Below, one piece after another: positions 23,431 through 34,974 of a stretch of 64,000 nt of DNA. This stretch comes from Lasioglossum baleicum (Eukaryota; Arthropoda; Insecta; Hymenoptera; Halictidae), in assembly GCF_051020765.1 (NCBI RefSeq), contig NC_134941.1:2046001-2110000 (forward strand). Direction: 5' to 3'. Position 1 is the first letter of the stretch. Every line of letters starts with the position of its first letter. Below the pieces are notes generated by a model. It made no database searches, was not told the DNA's origin, and worked only from the letters and a program-made list of their open reading frames with translations. Made by a program: the position numbers and the translations under genes.

Positions 23431-23707
23431 TTAACCCTCGTGCCAATCTGTCACAGTTTTCCCGAAATAAGTTATACTGTTCTGTTATTTGTAGTTAAAT
23501 TTTCCTGAAACTTCGTGACTTTTATTACTTAATGCAAAACACATAACCGAAAAACCTAAGATGTAAATGTTAACTCATCAATTTGACTAAAAAAGCATCG
23601 AAAAATAACTGTTTGCCCTGTTATTTTGTCGATTTTTTATCACTGTGTCAATTTGACACCGAGGGACAGATTCAGTTCGCGGAATGAGGGACAGATGAGG
23701 GTGTTAA
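23431..23707. mobile_element. piggyBac-like MITE
   Basis: TTAA (23431-23434) is followed by CCCTCGTGCC and AATCTGTC. The right end reads GACAGATGAGGGTG followed by TTAA (23704-23707). The inverted ends are imperfect (CCCTC...CTGTC). It is noncoding. Confidence 0.7.
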
Positions 23708-24664
23708 ATCGTTCATTTCAGGCATAAGAATTTTTAACAATGTTTGAATACTAAAATAATAACCGAAAGTGTCTTATTGCTTAATAAATTTCTAATTATT
23801 ATTAATGTAAAGGCGTCAAGTGCCATTGGGAGCAGTACGGGCGAGCTGATTTCCTTGCGAAAGTCTGCTGATACTTTCCCAGCCGTGCCCGGGTCGTAAC
23901 GCAATAAATTCGTTAAAGAATCCACAGGAGACTTTCTCAAATATGACATCACCTAAATCGACCGTAGCGTCAACCCAGACTGAGATTCGAGCTGGCGACG
24001 AAACAATCCTCTTACCGCCCGAGCCTGTATTCCGGCGGGTTAGTAAAGCTCCCTTGTCGGATACTTGCATCATGAATTATTTCGCAACGGCTTTCCCCGA
24101 TGAACTGCTAACAATAAGAGTCACGCGACTAGAAACTAATTAAATTTTGTGCCACGTGGTGCTCGAGCGTATTTCAGGACTGTATCCCGGACCAGGGACT
24201 CGGACGCCTGTTCCCGGGACATCTACCGCAAACTCGACTTATGGACCCCTTGTCGCAATATCCTGACCAAACACCTTCGCGAGGTGACCAAAGGAGCTGT
24301 CCGTGCATGGACTGTACAACCCGGAGATGTTGACTGGTAGGACTACTACTAACTCCTCTTTATACACATAAACTTCGTAACCCATCTACGTCTCGTCCGA
24401 CCCTTGAGGAGTCTAAGATACCGAAGCTACGTCGGTAGGCTGTGGGATGGTGCCGATTATCGCACATCCTCAACCTCGGCTACTTAAGATAGCCTGGTCA
24501 TTAAGATAATTTGGGAGTGGTTCAGGTCCGGGAACCCATCTATGTATAGGTGCATCCTTATGAAGTGCTTCGAGCACACAAACTAGCCCATGTTTAAGTA
24601 CGGGAAAGATGAGAGGACGCGCCCGACTCCTCGATTACCGCGTTCTCGAAATCGGTGATTACTA
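23708..24664. other. Unrecognised GC-richer segment
   Basis: From about 23810 to 24650 the sequence is much less A+T-rich than its surroundings, which suggests a foreign or formerly coding insert such as retroelement sequence. The short frames in it match nothing I know. Confidence 0.4.
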
Positions 24665-24948
24665 GACTGAGGATCTTTATGCAAAAAATTAAAATTGTCT
24701 GCATCGATTGCAAGGAATAGAAACTAAATTGAATGTCATTTCTTCCCTTAATGATTACTAGACTGCGAATCTTCGAAAAAATGTTCGCATTGATTGCAGG
24801 ACACAGGAGCCAAATAAAAATTGTATACTTCTTTTTTTAATTATCCTACTAAGCTGAAACTGGTACATTGATGTCATTCAATATTTTTAATACGTCCCCC
24901 GCTTTAAATTGAAACATTTTTGTCATAAATGCATAAAGATCCATAGTC
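24665..24948 (+). mobile_element. Two MITE-G copies, one inserted in or abutting the other
   Basis: A left terminus GACTGAGGATCTTTATGCAA at 24665 runs ~94 bp. A second left terminus GACTGCGAATC starts at 24761 and continues to the right terminus ATAAAGATCCATAGTC ending at 24948. The second copy is flanked by TGATTA at about 24752 and 24951. The first copy lacks its right end. Confidence 0.75.
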
Positions 24949-26419
24949 TAGTGATTACGGTTACGTCGGTTGCCGATTTTCATGGTTTGCGAACAAGTTT
25001 CGGACTTTTATATCGTTGCCGATGCAGACGATACCGGTTCAGCTAAAGGGGCCAGTTCACGATCAAGCATGTTGCGCTACAAATCCAATATTTGTGCAAC
25101 ACTGCCATTCACATTACAACACAGTACAAACGCAACCCGTTTGTTGTGCACAAAATATCAGGATATCCTGATTTCACACAGCAGGTTGCGGAATTAGTCG
25201 ATCACTATACATATAATAATAGGCATTGTTGGTGGCCATAGTAGCTCAGTGTCACGTGATCCCTATAAGTTTCTCACTTCCATCTCCTGTTGGACGATCA
25301 GTACACACGCTCCAGGAACGTTTCCATTGCTCAAAACAGTGCTGGAAATCTCATGAAACACTGTTCAGGACTCTTTGTGATGTCATCCACATGTCCTCTT
25401 CGCATAACATTTTTTATCGTTGAATATAAAAACGTCATGGAGCTACATGAAGTGAATACGGAGGATGATTAAGAACGACCGCGTTAAACTGTGCGAGAAG
25501 TTCACATACAAGAATCGACATTTGAGCCGTTACGTTACCATGACGGAGAGTCTACCTAGTTTATGTCTTTCTTTCTCTCGTTGAAACCGTTTCACTCATT
25601 CGTAAACGGTTGTAAGCTTCATAGCACTCTCTCCATATGCTAATGTTAGCATATCAACCACTCAGTTCTCTTTTTCTCAAGTTACGCGAGCAATTTTGCA
25701 TGAACGCGTTGTTCTTTAAAAAGATCACCACGGTTGGGGCCCCTGAAACGATTGCTTCCCCACCAATCTGTTTTTCATGCAGCGCGCACCTGGTGTCCTA
25801 TATGTTCATTAATTATTCTGAAAAAATTTCTTAACGATCGCTTGTTTTCACTGCCGTTATACGAGAAGCCCTCCTCAGTGTCTGCATTTTATCCGGACAA
25901 GATCACTTTTGAGAAATGTGCCCTCCGCAGTTAACGTTATTATGCTCACGACCAGACTTGAGCAAAAATTTTTGCCCAACTGTCCACGATTAATCTTTTT
26001 ACTGTTATCGGTTTTCAAAAAATCTGATGTCTATAGTCTGATATGGAATACGTGCCAAAAGTCCTTATTTCAATACATAATCGTTGGAACGTCAAATGTT
26101 CGAAGCAATTACATTATTTTAAATAAATTTGTATAATTTCTCTCCGGACATAAACGACCCAGCTGGCCCATGAGGGCCATAATAAAACGACTTTGTTTTC
26201 TTCTTAAGCAGAAGCTTTTTGCTGAATTGTCCTTAAAGGATATGAATGTGGAATTTGTATATTATGTCTGAAAGCATCGTAGGTTCGAGGCAATGTCCCA
26301 ATTTTCTATTGGTTCTACCATATTCCCACCTGTTTACGTGTTCTCCCAACGGGTATTTCAAAGGAAAATCCCAGCTTGCGTCTTCACAATATTTCCCAGC
26401 CACGAGAACATATTTTCAT
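24949..26419. other. Unrecognised stretch downstream of a minus-strand transposase remnant
   Basis: Several short frames occur on both strands, but I cannot place any of them in a family. Part may be the continuation of the decayed element at 26420-26808. Confidence 0.35.
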
Positions 26420-26808
26420 ATCCGTTCAATCAAATATATGTACATATATAGGACGAGAAAGATTCTAGAGACCAGAAAATTCACATAGATAGGATTGTCG
26501 AGGTCGCTGACCCATAGGGCAAGGGGAATTTCTTTTTAGTATCTTACTATTTTGTCTCGAATTGTACATTTCGCAGGAAGCTCGCTTTGTATAGCATTCC
26601 GTAAATTTCCTGGATCAAAGGTCATCCAATTATGTTCTCGCGTAGTGAGCAGGACATCCATCGTGTTGGAAATAAATTTCAATACGATTTTGTAGGGGAA
26701 TGTCTTCAATTAAATCCGGCAAAATTTCTCTCAAAAGTTTATAAAGTATGGACCAATTATTGTGCTGTTTGTAATACCGCACCAAACATTAACACTCCAC
26801 TTCGGATG
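26420..26808 (-). pseudogene. Decayed DUF4817-type mariner-like transposase
   Basis: Read on the minus strand from 26808, the sequence gives HPKWSVNVWCGITNSTIIGP and YFI. After a frameshift it gives LLREILPDLIEDIPLQNRIE and then IYFQHDGCPAHYART, followed by a stop. The NVWCG box and the QHDG box with the second catalytic aspartate are typical of the family. Further on, a weak IPLAL...SDLDNP stretch sits where the third-aspartate region should be. The N-terminal DNA-binding part is not recognisable. At least one frameshift and several stops show it is dead. It is more decayed than the copy at 17040 and belongs to a different lineage, since the sequences differ throughout. Confidence 0.7.
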
Positions 26809-27440
26809 AAGAATAAAAACTATACATAAGAGTATCTCTCTGTCTTTCCAATCTAATTTTGTACAAAGAGCATCACAATGATTTTACCATTATTGCAGTC
26901 ACGCCCTACACTGTCAATGATATTTGTCAACGTCAGGAAAGCGCAGTTTTACGACTGAAAATGTAGGAAGAAACGGAACACTTTTGCAGAGAGTCTAAAG
27001 CGAAGTAGCAATTAAATCTCACTTAGGTGCGCGTATCTATCCATCAGAGACTCAGAAAAACATACTACCGTTTTCCATCTCAGAGATCTGTCTTCTTTTC
27101 ATGTGAAATTCTCTACAGATATTTGATTACTATTTTTGCAATAATAGAAATTTATACTCGAGTCATGAAGTGTTTTGTTCATTTTATTATATTTACAGTG
27201 TTTTCTGTAATGCATTTTTAGAATTTATTTTACAGTTAATGATTATATACAGAATATATGGTCAAAATGTTGAGTCTTTTAAAATTTCATTAGAAGTAAA
27301 TCTTTCTTTAGTCTTTTCAAAGCCGATGAAAGCATTTTTAAAAAAGTCAGAACTCCACATAGAAATTTGCAGTAAAAAATATTTCAATTGAAAAACTCAA
27401 CTTCCTTACAAAAAGTAATATACATATGAAGGTGCGTTGG
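26809..27440. other. Intergenic, nothing recognised
   Basis: It may include the eroded 5' part of the minus-strand transposase element; no motif is left that I can identify. Confidence 0.4.
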
Positions 27441-27444
27441 GTTC

Positions 27445-27611
27445 GCATATTATAACGACGCGAAAAGTAAAATATTTCTATTTTAACAATCTGAAGCACA
27501 AAATAAAATATTTCTGTTTTAATAATGTGAACCAAAAAGTAAAATATCTCTCTTTTTACAATCTGAAACACGAAATAAAATATTTTACTCTTTTTGCGTC
27601 GTTATAATATT
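27445..27611. repeat. Small fold-back with internal ~40-bp tandem repeats
   Basis: GCATATTATAACGACGC at the left pairs with GCGTCGTTATAATATTC at the right. Between them a ~40-bp unit, AGTAAAATATTTCT...AATCTGAA(G)CAC, is repeated about three times with variation. The minus frame with repeated IFYF motifs is produced by this array. Confidence 0.65.
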
Positions 27612-27715
27612 CTAAGAAACCGTATTACTTTTAGGGTGATATAATATTTCCTATCTTAGCAATAGTTCAGAGAAGAAATGGTACTTAATATAACACACTA
27701 TATCATTTGCTACTG

Positions 27716-28518
27716 TGACGTGGTAGGTTTTGCCAACGTCTATCCCAACCCTTCACCAGAGACCGGGTCATTTCCGGGCAGTGCCGAAACGAAACGGCCG
27801 TTGCGATCGATCTCCCTGGAGATGCCCGAGTCTCTGTGGAAAAGAATTATCGCGTTTGAATGTCGCGCCGCTGGGCGCGACACAAAATTTCAGGGCTAGC
27901 CGGATTCCGTGAGAGGCCCGGTACCTATCTCCTGCCTCTAATTGACGAGAAATCTCGAGAAGAGGTGCTCGGAGAGCCTATCGCGAGACGGCGCTCGCGG
28001 AGAAGACAGCTGGGATTGGACCGAGCCCGGATTCATCAACCCGGAAACATCGACGAGCATATCAAAGATAAGGGATGACCAGCCACCCAACCGATTTCGC
28101 AGCGTATATCGAACGTCGCCCCGGAGAATCGAGAAATTGCCGGAGGCCCGGGACCGCAGTCACCAAATTCGTCCCTGCTGCGAGAAGCTACGCGTAGGCC
28201 CGAGCGCAGTGTGGCCAGATTGATGTTGAAACCAACATCTTTTCCCCCTCCAGGCTCTCCACCTTATCCCCTTCCACTATCCTATTCCACCGTTCAGTCC
28301 CTACCGCTCACGCGCAACGTATCTTCCATTCGCCTCATTCTGCCTCACTCTATTCTCGTCGCGCAACGTGTCACATATTACTCTGGTCATCAGAGAGGGG
28401 GTACTTGTATTCCCCCCGATTCCTTTTCGATTACCCCTGTCTGGACACACTGCCCGAGCGTTGCATTGGAGGAGATAGTTGAGGGAGTAGGAGGACGCCT
28501 CGCTTCCACGTTCCCGAT
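27716..28518. other. GC-rich retroelement-like segment, left part
   Basis: Sharply GC-rich compared with its surroundings. Its first 88 bp (27716-27803, starting TGACGTGGTAGGTTTTGCC) recur at 37630-37717 next to the gag-like fragment, so this is probably the start or LTR of the same retroelement family. The segment is broken by the hAT element at 28519 and resumes at 30497. Confidence 0.5.
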
Positions 28519-30504
28519 CAGTGTTGGGAACTTAGACCATATGTATACATATACCTATACATAGACGCGGCGAGATAAGTCTGCCTTGTTCCGAGATTAA
28601 ACCGCCTAGCAGACGACGTTTGTGGGCAAAATACTATAGTATGTTGAGAAATCGCAGTACCACGAAGGTAAAGTGGCCGAGGGGAAAGGGGAATCGTCGT
28701 CACATGTCATTCTGTATAAATATTTATGGAAACTGTAACTGTGTAATATACTATTTTATTTTATTACTCGTTCATTTTTACTTTACTCCTATTATTTTAA
28801 ATATGGTTAACTAATTCTTCCACTAATTTGGGAGAAGTTAAATTTTAATGTAGGAGTTGATAATATGAAATCTGTATTTTTTTCCTCACAACTTACTTTA
28901 TTTAAAAAAAGAACAGTAAGAACAATATACATGTATATGTCGAATACAATACATATATTATATATAATATGCGCAAGGTAATATAAAACAATATTTATTG
29001 ACAGGTATACAATACAATTTGAATATTTCTAACTATTGGTTACAAAAGAAAAAAGATAAAAGAAAATAAAAATAATAATATATCTTTTTGTGAAAAGATA
29101 TATTTGTATCACGGTTTTGCCGTTCTTTACAATTCTTTATGCAACAAGCTTGCACCATTTTTTCAAAGTACCAAATGATGAACTTGTGAAATAGTGAACT
29201 TGTGAAATATACTTGTGCACTTGCTTCGTCTCATACACTATCCACCATTTTGAATTATCTCGAATCGAGGCTTGTGGGCACCAGATAATTTTGGATCTCG
29301 GGACACGGCATCGTATGCACATACTAAAGTCGGTTCCATCAGAGTCCATAATTGCGGAAGAACCGGTTTTCGTTCGTTCTTGCGCATCTCCCACTCCATC
29401 CGCCCCCTTCCCAATGTACAGCTTATGTACAGCCCACCACCCAGCGCCACCTCACCGACTTCCGAGATGCGCGACACAGTTATGGACTCTGATGGACTAA
29501 AGTTTATACCTATGCCGGGTCTATAAGTATATGTATATGGTCTAAGGTTAGGAACTGTTATTGTTATTCTAACAACGGCGCATCAAACCAAAAAATCTGA
29601 AAAAATTCATGAACAATACTTGTAACAATATACTGCTACTGTAAAAATATAAATGTTGTCACTCTGGAACTTCCATGTGAAATCTGCATTTTTTCGATTT
29701 TTTTGAGGTTTTTGATTTTTTACAAGCAGGATTTTCACTTTAAAAATCTGAAACCACTTGCAAAGTATGTATTTGGGTTCTCGACATGTGTCAGATTTTT
29801 TTCAGAATTTCTAAACATCATTAACTAGGGAAAATAGTCCAAAAACTGATTTTTCTATTTTACCCCATAATTACCCTCCGGATCGAGATACAGGGTTGAA
29901 ATTTTGCACAGTATTTTTTTTCTTGATGCTCTATCGAATGGCACATCGTCGATAAAATTCGGTTCAAGGACACTTTTGACAATCTTATCCGGCTATACCC
30001 TTTTTTGTCGAGGCACGCACACGATCATGTTCTCTCTCATCGACACGGACGTGTGGACGGTAGTAGTAGGCTTTTGTCTGTACGTATAATTCCACACAAT
30101 CAAATTTTGCAAAAATTTTAACAGCTTATATATCAATAACTATTTGTTTGCGACATGTGGCTCCTTACAAACATTTTCTCTTTTCGATGAGTAGAAGGCG
30201 TTGATGTAAAAAAAACTTTAACAACAATTTTCTTTGACATCAACAATTTTGCAGCATGTTTCTCTTACAAATGTCCACCGATCCAGAGGTGTAGATTCAC
30301 CCCTAGGACGGATGACCATTACTTTTTATACACCCTGTACATACATATAATGTATAAATATATTCTAATTGTGTCCGGTTTCCCAGCAATAACAGTTCGC
30401 CCCAACTTGCCCCACAAGCATCGGACTGCAGAACGCATATACGTCCCTGGATTTGCCGCGCATGCGCGAGTTTTCCAGTACCAGTTCCCAACACTGTTCC
30501 CGAG
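28511..30504. mobile_element. Nonautonomous hAT element, ~2 kb
   Basis: The element spans 28519-30496 with termini CAGTGTTGGGAAC and GTTCCCAACACTG, a perfect 13-bp inverted repeat of hAT type. The flanks TTCCCGAT (28511-28518) and TTCCCGAG (30497-30504) form an 8-bp target duplication with one mismatch. No transposase is recognisable in the 2 kb. At 29528-29560 an inverted, diverged copy of its own left end occurs (ATATGGTCTAAGGTTAGG). GC-rich DNA on both sides shows it landed inside the 27.7-31.4 kb segment. Confidence 0.75.
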
Positions 30505-30518
30505 CCGGCTCGAATTAG

Positions 30519-30777
30519 GTCACTAGCAGTGATGCCAGAGCTGTGGTACTGTGGTACTAAACCATACCCCCACCATAGCCTACTATTGCCCCTACGTTGT
30601 TTTCCAACGCGCCCGCGCGCTACACTCACCAGCGTACCTCTACGGATACAGTAGAGTGATACGCTGGTGAGTGTAGCGCGCGGGCGCGTTGGAAAACAAC
30701 GGAGGGGCAATAGTAGGCTATGGTGGGGGTATGGTTTAGTACCACAGTACCACCGCTCTGGCATCACTGGTCACTAG
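30519..30777. mobile_element. Palindromic GC-rich hAT MITE with perfect 8-bp target duplication
   Basis: The element is 30527-30769 (243 bp) and is flanked by GTCACTAG on both sides. The termini are CAGTGATGCC and GGCATCACTG. The two arms of ~105 bp are nearly perfect inverted copies, including 'cgcgcccgcgcgctacactc', leaving a loop of about 25 bp. The 154-codon minus frame across it is a translation of the palindrome, not a gene. Confidence 0.9.
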
Positions 30778-31440
30778 TGGTCACTAGGCCACAGGACAGC
30801 AAAACAATCAGTTGATTTCGCCGCTATAACCGCGTGTATCGAACAGTATTTTTGCGTCGGCTGTCATTGCGGAAGGAAGCGTTTCTACCAATTGGTAAGT
30901 GCTGGTCAGGCTATCATTAATTCGATTTATTGTGACTGTGCGTGTTGGCTCGGGGCGTATTTGACGCTTCTGGAACCTCGTGTCGCGTACCGCGTGTCCG
31001 TGGCGTCTTCGACGACCGGGACGAGCTCTCCCGATAGGAACGCCAGGCCGTGGGTCGTACGCCGCCGATTTTCCGCGGAACGGAATATTTTCGACGTTGT
31101 ATTACCGGCTATCCTCGAGACGTTCCACGGTGGGACGGCGCGACGTGCCCGTTTCGTTCTCGTCGCGACCTTGCTTAGTCAGATTGCAAAAGAGACGCGT
31201 ATTTTACCGGAGCTCGGCAGAAATCGTGCCATCGAGGCTTGTATTTCTATCTCCTATCTTCTATCTATAAAAGAAGTCATGATTCAAAAGGTGTTGTTGT
31301 CCAAGAGTGGTTACTAATATTGTCCTCCAGGTATAAATAGAGTTATTTAATCGTATACAGTCTGCTGGTATGTTCGCGGTGCGCTCGACCCGCCTCTACC
31401 TGAAACGGGGGTACACGGCGTCCTTTACCAGCTCATTGTG
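30778..31440. other. GC-rich retroelement-like segment, right part
   Basis: This continues the GC-rich composition of 27716-28518. It carries a 141-codon open frame (30892-31317, plus strand) with no recognisable domain. A TATAAATAG at 31332 and a 'gtctgctggtatgttcgcgg' string follow. It may be the leader or LTR region of a retroelement, or a CpG-rich 5' region of an unseen gene; I cannot decide. Confidence 0.35.
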
Positions 31441-31890
31441 ACGTCAATTTTAATGATACCATCTTCTTCAAGAGCTCGTTTTAAAGGGAAAACTTCAAGG
31501 AATATAACCATATTTTTTTAAAATTTAAATCACTGAGCCCCATCACCGAAAAAAATGCAAATGAAGAATTTGTTTAAATTTTCGACATTATAAAGTTGAT
31601 TTTCGAGGTTGAAAAAATTATTTTGTAATAGCCAATCCTTTCCGAATAAAACAAAAGGAAATTTGGCTCAATCGGACAAACAGTTCTTGAGATAAAAATT
31701 CGTAAGTGAAGCCCGTTTTCGCCGAAATGGGCAAAAATTGAAAACTTTGAAGGCCTGCCATTTCTAAAAAAATTCGAAACCGGCAAAATGATGTGACGTA
31801 AACCCCCCCTAATTTCACATGGACTACGACATATTTCATTTAGAACAAAATCGGCGATGGTGCCTGCAAAAAGTGATCGATTCGGCATGG
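31441..31890. repeat. A+T-rich, probably element-derived stretch
   Basis: It lies between GC-rich segments and ends 'tgatcgattcggcatggaatgacccc', a string I associate with dispersed insect repeats. Terminal repeats are not visible. Confidence 0.3.
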
Positions 31891-31950
31891 AATGACCCCA
31901 TACTTCCTGCCCCTCATGCCAGCGAACATGGATGATGTCAAGGGTTTATT

Positions 31951-32508
31951 TTGTCACTCAGCGACCAGAATGGATGCTACAAAGGAGCTGGAGAAGCGTC
32001 TGAAGGCGCTACACCCATTTCAGGGGGGGTGCCGAGCGTCAACGGCGACCATCTTATGCCGACCGAACGGGCCCCCGGAAGAAGAACTGTCTCCACCACT
32101 GGAAGACTTCAGCGGCGAATTACCGTGGGGGGAACTGAAGGAGTCCGCCCCGCGGACAAGTCGTACGTGGCCACGGCCACGATCACCATGAGACCGCCAA
32201 CAGGCGCCAAGGCCAGAGAAAGTGGCACCGAGGAGAAGAAGGCACCACATGAGCCCGCGGTCGTCCGGGAGGTAATGTCGCCAACGCCACAGCAAGCAAA
32301 TAAGGGCCACACCCCAACACCGGAAGACCAGGAAGCAGTGATACAAGCCTGGGCGAAAGCATTTGGTAACGGGGGGGGCCGTTGGCGCGAGATACATGGT
32401 TTGAATTCTCGCCCGGGTCCGCAGCCGGTGCCGACCTCCACGGCAATAATAAGGCCAGGCCCGGAGGCGAAGGTATTGTCCAGGGGGTGTAAGCTGCAAT
32501 GGAAATAG
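31951..32508 (+). pseudogene. gag-like retroelement fragment, copy 1
   Basis: This GC-rich frame of 185 codons is rich in Pro, Arg, Ala and Thr. Its segment AWAKAFGNGGGRWREIHGLN, followed by SRPGPQPVPTST, matches a colinear segment of the frame at 36512-37072, which carries CCHC zinc knuckles. By that homology it is part of a gag-type structural protein of a retrotransposon. Copy 1 breaks off before the zinc knuckles, ending in 'cagggggtgtaagctgc'. No reverse transcriptase or integrase follows. Long frames on the opposite strand are composition shadows. The frame choice rests on the shared frame with copy 2. The superfamily (LTR or non-LTR) is not determined. Confidence 0.5.
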
Positions 32509-32686
32509 GTGGTCCAGTATATGTAGTTCGGCCCTAGCAGGCCCTGGTACTGAGGTGGCGTTGATGGCATGCCAGCGCATGCGCACTGATCATGAACGAC
32601 GTGACGTCACCAAGCGGAAGCCAACCACAGCCAAGGAAATAGTTGGTCCAGTATATGTAGTTCGACCCTAGTACTGAGGTGGCGTT
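32502..32686 (+). repeat. Direct repeats flanking a short GC segment
   Basis: 'ggtccagtatatgtagttcg', 'ccctag' and TACTGAGGTGGCGTTG occur at 32502-32563 and again at 32636-32686. A related string (AGTTCGGCCC, TACTGAGGTGGCGCTG) appears at about 35600-35640, on the other side of the large palindrome. Confidence 0.6.
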
Positions 32687-32746
32687 GGTGTCGCTGCAGT
32701 TTTTGCGATACATATACCAAAATTTTCAATGCTTTTATAAGATCGT

Positions 32747-32827
32747 CGGTGGGCCAATCAGCTAAAGAGTTGGACTACCAAGCGGTAGACCGAGGTTCGA
32801 ATCCTGTTGGGGTAAACAGTTTTTTTT
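32747..32827 (+). ncRNA. Pol III-type cassette, tRNA-derived SINE or tRNA pseudogene
   Basis: An A-box-like AGCTAAAGAGTTGG at about 32760 is followed ~20 bp later by a perfect B box GGTTCGAATCC (32794-32804). A run of eight T (32820-32827) follows as a terminator. The sequence cannot be folded into a normal tRNA: the anticodon arm (TTGGACTACCAA) and acceptor stem do not pair properly. A SINE head or tRNA-like relic is more likely than a functional tRNA. Confidence 0.5.
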
Positions 32828-33403
32828 ACAACCGTCTACCGCTTTATATCTATACAGGGTGTCCCAAATGTGGTGTACTTAATTGAAATGGGAGGTTCCT
32901 GAGACCATTCTAAGAGACATTTTCCTTTGCACCAATGTCAACTGCGGCTTTGTTTAGGAGTTATTAACGAAAAACACGGACCAATCAGAGCGCGCCCTGG
33001 GCGGCCGCGCCACGCCGCGCCGACAAGCGAGTGTCGGTGGTACGCCGTGACATCGCAACGAACAAGAGTTTCTCAATTATGTGAATGCTCTCCGATTTCA
33101 ATGAGCTTTGGATATGTGGTCAAGACCATTATTCTGAATAACATTTCTCTTTAGACTATTTGGCGGTTGGCTTTAGTTTACGAGATTATCGTAAAAAAAG
33201 AGAAGAAGCACAGAAACTGATTGTATCAAAAACTCACGTATTCAGCCGTAAATCCATTTGCTGCTTCGAAATGTGTGTCTTGAAATTTCTCCACACTCAC
33301 AATCATTGTTCACATTTGTCAACACATAGTTATGCACTAATAATAATTGCCATATCCCTTGTCCTGCTGCACAAATCACAACAATCAGGTAATGCAATCA
33401 CTA

Positions 33404-33600
33404 GACCGCGGATTTCATGTATTTGTAGCAAACATGAGTAGTTTCATTTTAATACAGTAGAGAGATTAAAATAATTTCAAAACACCATAGTATTATTTTC
33501 AACTTCTTAAAATGATCACAGTGAGAATCAAATATCTGTCTGGCTCCTGTCCCTTGTAATAGCGGCAGCCAACATTAATGTTGCATAAAGATCCGTAGTC
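33404..33600 (+). mobile_element. MITE-G in arm 1 of the large palindrome
   Basis: It runs from GACCGCGGATTTCATGTATT to 'ttgcataaagatccgtagtc', 197 bp. Its mirror copy is at 34317-34513, so the MITE was present before the palindrome formed or was copied with it. Confidence 0.8.
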
Positions 33601-34316
33601 TAGTGATTAGTTTAAATATTACTATCAAAAACACAGCTAATAGCAACCGTTAGCTTTGAATTGACAAGTCTTTGGAGATGTTCTCTCTACCGCGGCTCGA
33701 ACGACACTGATTTTTCTAAAGAATTTAGGGAGGGCATTTATAGTGTCGAAATTCGAAATGCACGCTGTAGCACGAGAACGACGGGACGGTTGGACGAAAA
33801 ACAGGATACGAGAAGGACCGCTTTAAGACTTATGGCAATCACATGTTTAGTTTTTCCTGTAGATTGGTACGCAGAGTCGATGGGTAACTGTTCGAAAACG
33901 TCGTCTGTCCTTCTTTTAGAAAGTTTCTTAAGGAAGGTATAGGACAATAGGGATGCTACGCTGACCTGACATTTTTACCCCTTGCTGGGTTAAAGGACGG
34001 ATGACGTTTTCGAACAGTTACCCATCGACTCTGCGTACCAACCTGCAGGAAAAACTAAACATGTGATTGCCATAAGTCTTAAAGCGGTCCTTCTCGTATC
34101 CTGTTTTTCGTCCAACCGTCCCGTCGTTCTCGTGCTACAGCGTGCATTTCGAATTTCGACACTCTAAATGCCCTCCCTAAATTCTTTAGAAAAATCTTGC
34201 GGAAAATCAGTGTCGTTCGAGCCGCGATAGAGAGAACATCTCCAAAGACTTGTCAATTCAAAGCTAACGGTTGCTATTAGCTGTGTTTTTGATAGTAATA
34301 TTTAAACTAATCACTA

Positions 34317-34513
34317 GACTACGGATCTTTATGCAACATTAATGTTGGCTGCCGCTATTACAAGGGACAGGAGCCAGACAGATATTTGATTCTCACTGTG
34401 ATCATTTTAAGAAGTTGAAAATAATACTATGGTGTTTTGAAATTATTTTAATCTCTCTACTGTCTTAAAATGCACCTACTCATGTTTGCTGCAAATGCAT
34501 GAAATCCGCAGTC
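34317..34513 (-). mobile_element. MITE-G in arm 2 of the large palindrome
   Basis: It begins GACTACGGATCTTTATGCAA and ends 'gcatgaaatccgcagtc', the inverted copy of 33404-33600. Confidence 0.8.
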
Positions 34514-34974
34514 TAGTGATTAGATTAAATAATCGTTTAATTAGTTTAAGCAATTATTATTAGTGCATAACTATGTGTTGACAAATGTGAACAGTGATTG
34601 TGAGTGTGGAAAAATTTCAAGGCATCTGTGTGAAATAAACATACGAATTATTTATCGATTCGAAAATGAAAGTGAAATTCTGGATCGTCGACTTGACCGC
34701 GCATCCTTTAGGCCTTCTACCACCGGCTGTGCACTTCGTCGACCTGGCCGTACGTCCCTTAGCTTTCGGTACTGTCGTATACCTGAAGACATCTGTGCAG
34801 TTCGTCACCGAGTGACCCAGTGACACACATTTCGAAGCAGCAAATGGATTTACGGCTGAATAAGTGAGGTTTTAATACAATCAGTTTCTGCTTTTTCCCT
34901 CGTTCGGGTAAAGTTGCCGTAAGTCGGGTAAAGAGATCCACCCATATGAATTGACAAGTAAAGTTCTTCCGACC

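Noticed and set aside
25200..25930. Second protein remnant near the minus-strand transposase
   Set aside because: Short readable segments exist in several frames, but none matches a family I know.
27347..27571. Repeated IFYF minus-strand protein
   Set aside because: It is produced by the ~40-bp tandem repeat.
30303..30767. 154-codon minus-strand frame
   Set aside because: It reads through both arms of a palindromic hAT MITE and repeats itself in reverse; there is no protein character.
30892..31317. 141-codon plus-strand frame as a gene
   Set aside because: Open only because of the GC-rich composition; no recognisable domain. It is recorded only as part of the GC-rich segment.
32747..32820. 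A functional tRNA gene
   Set aside because: The B box is perfect, but acceptor and anticodon stems do not pair, so only a tRNA-like cassette is supported.
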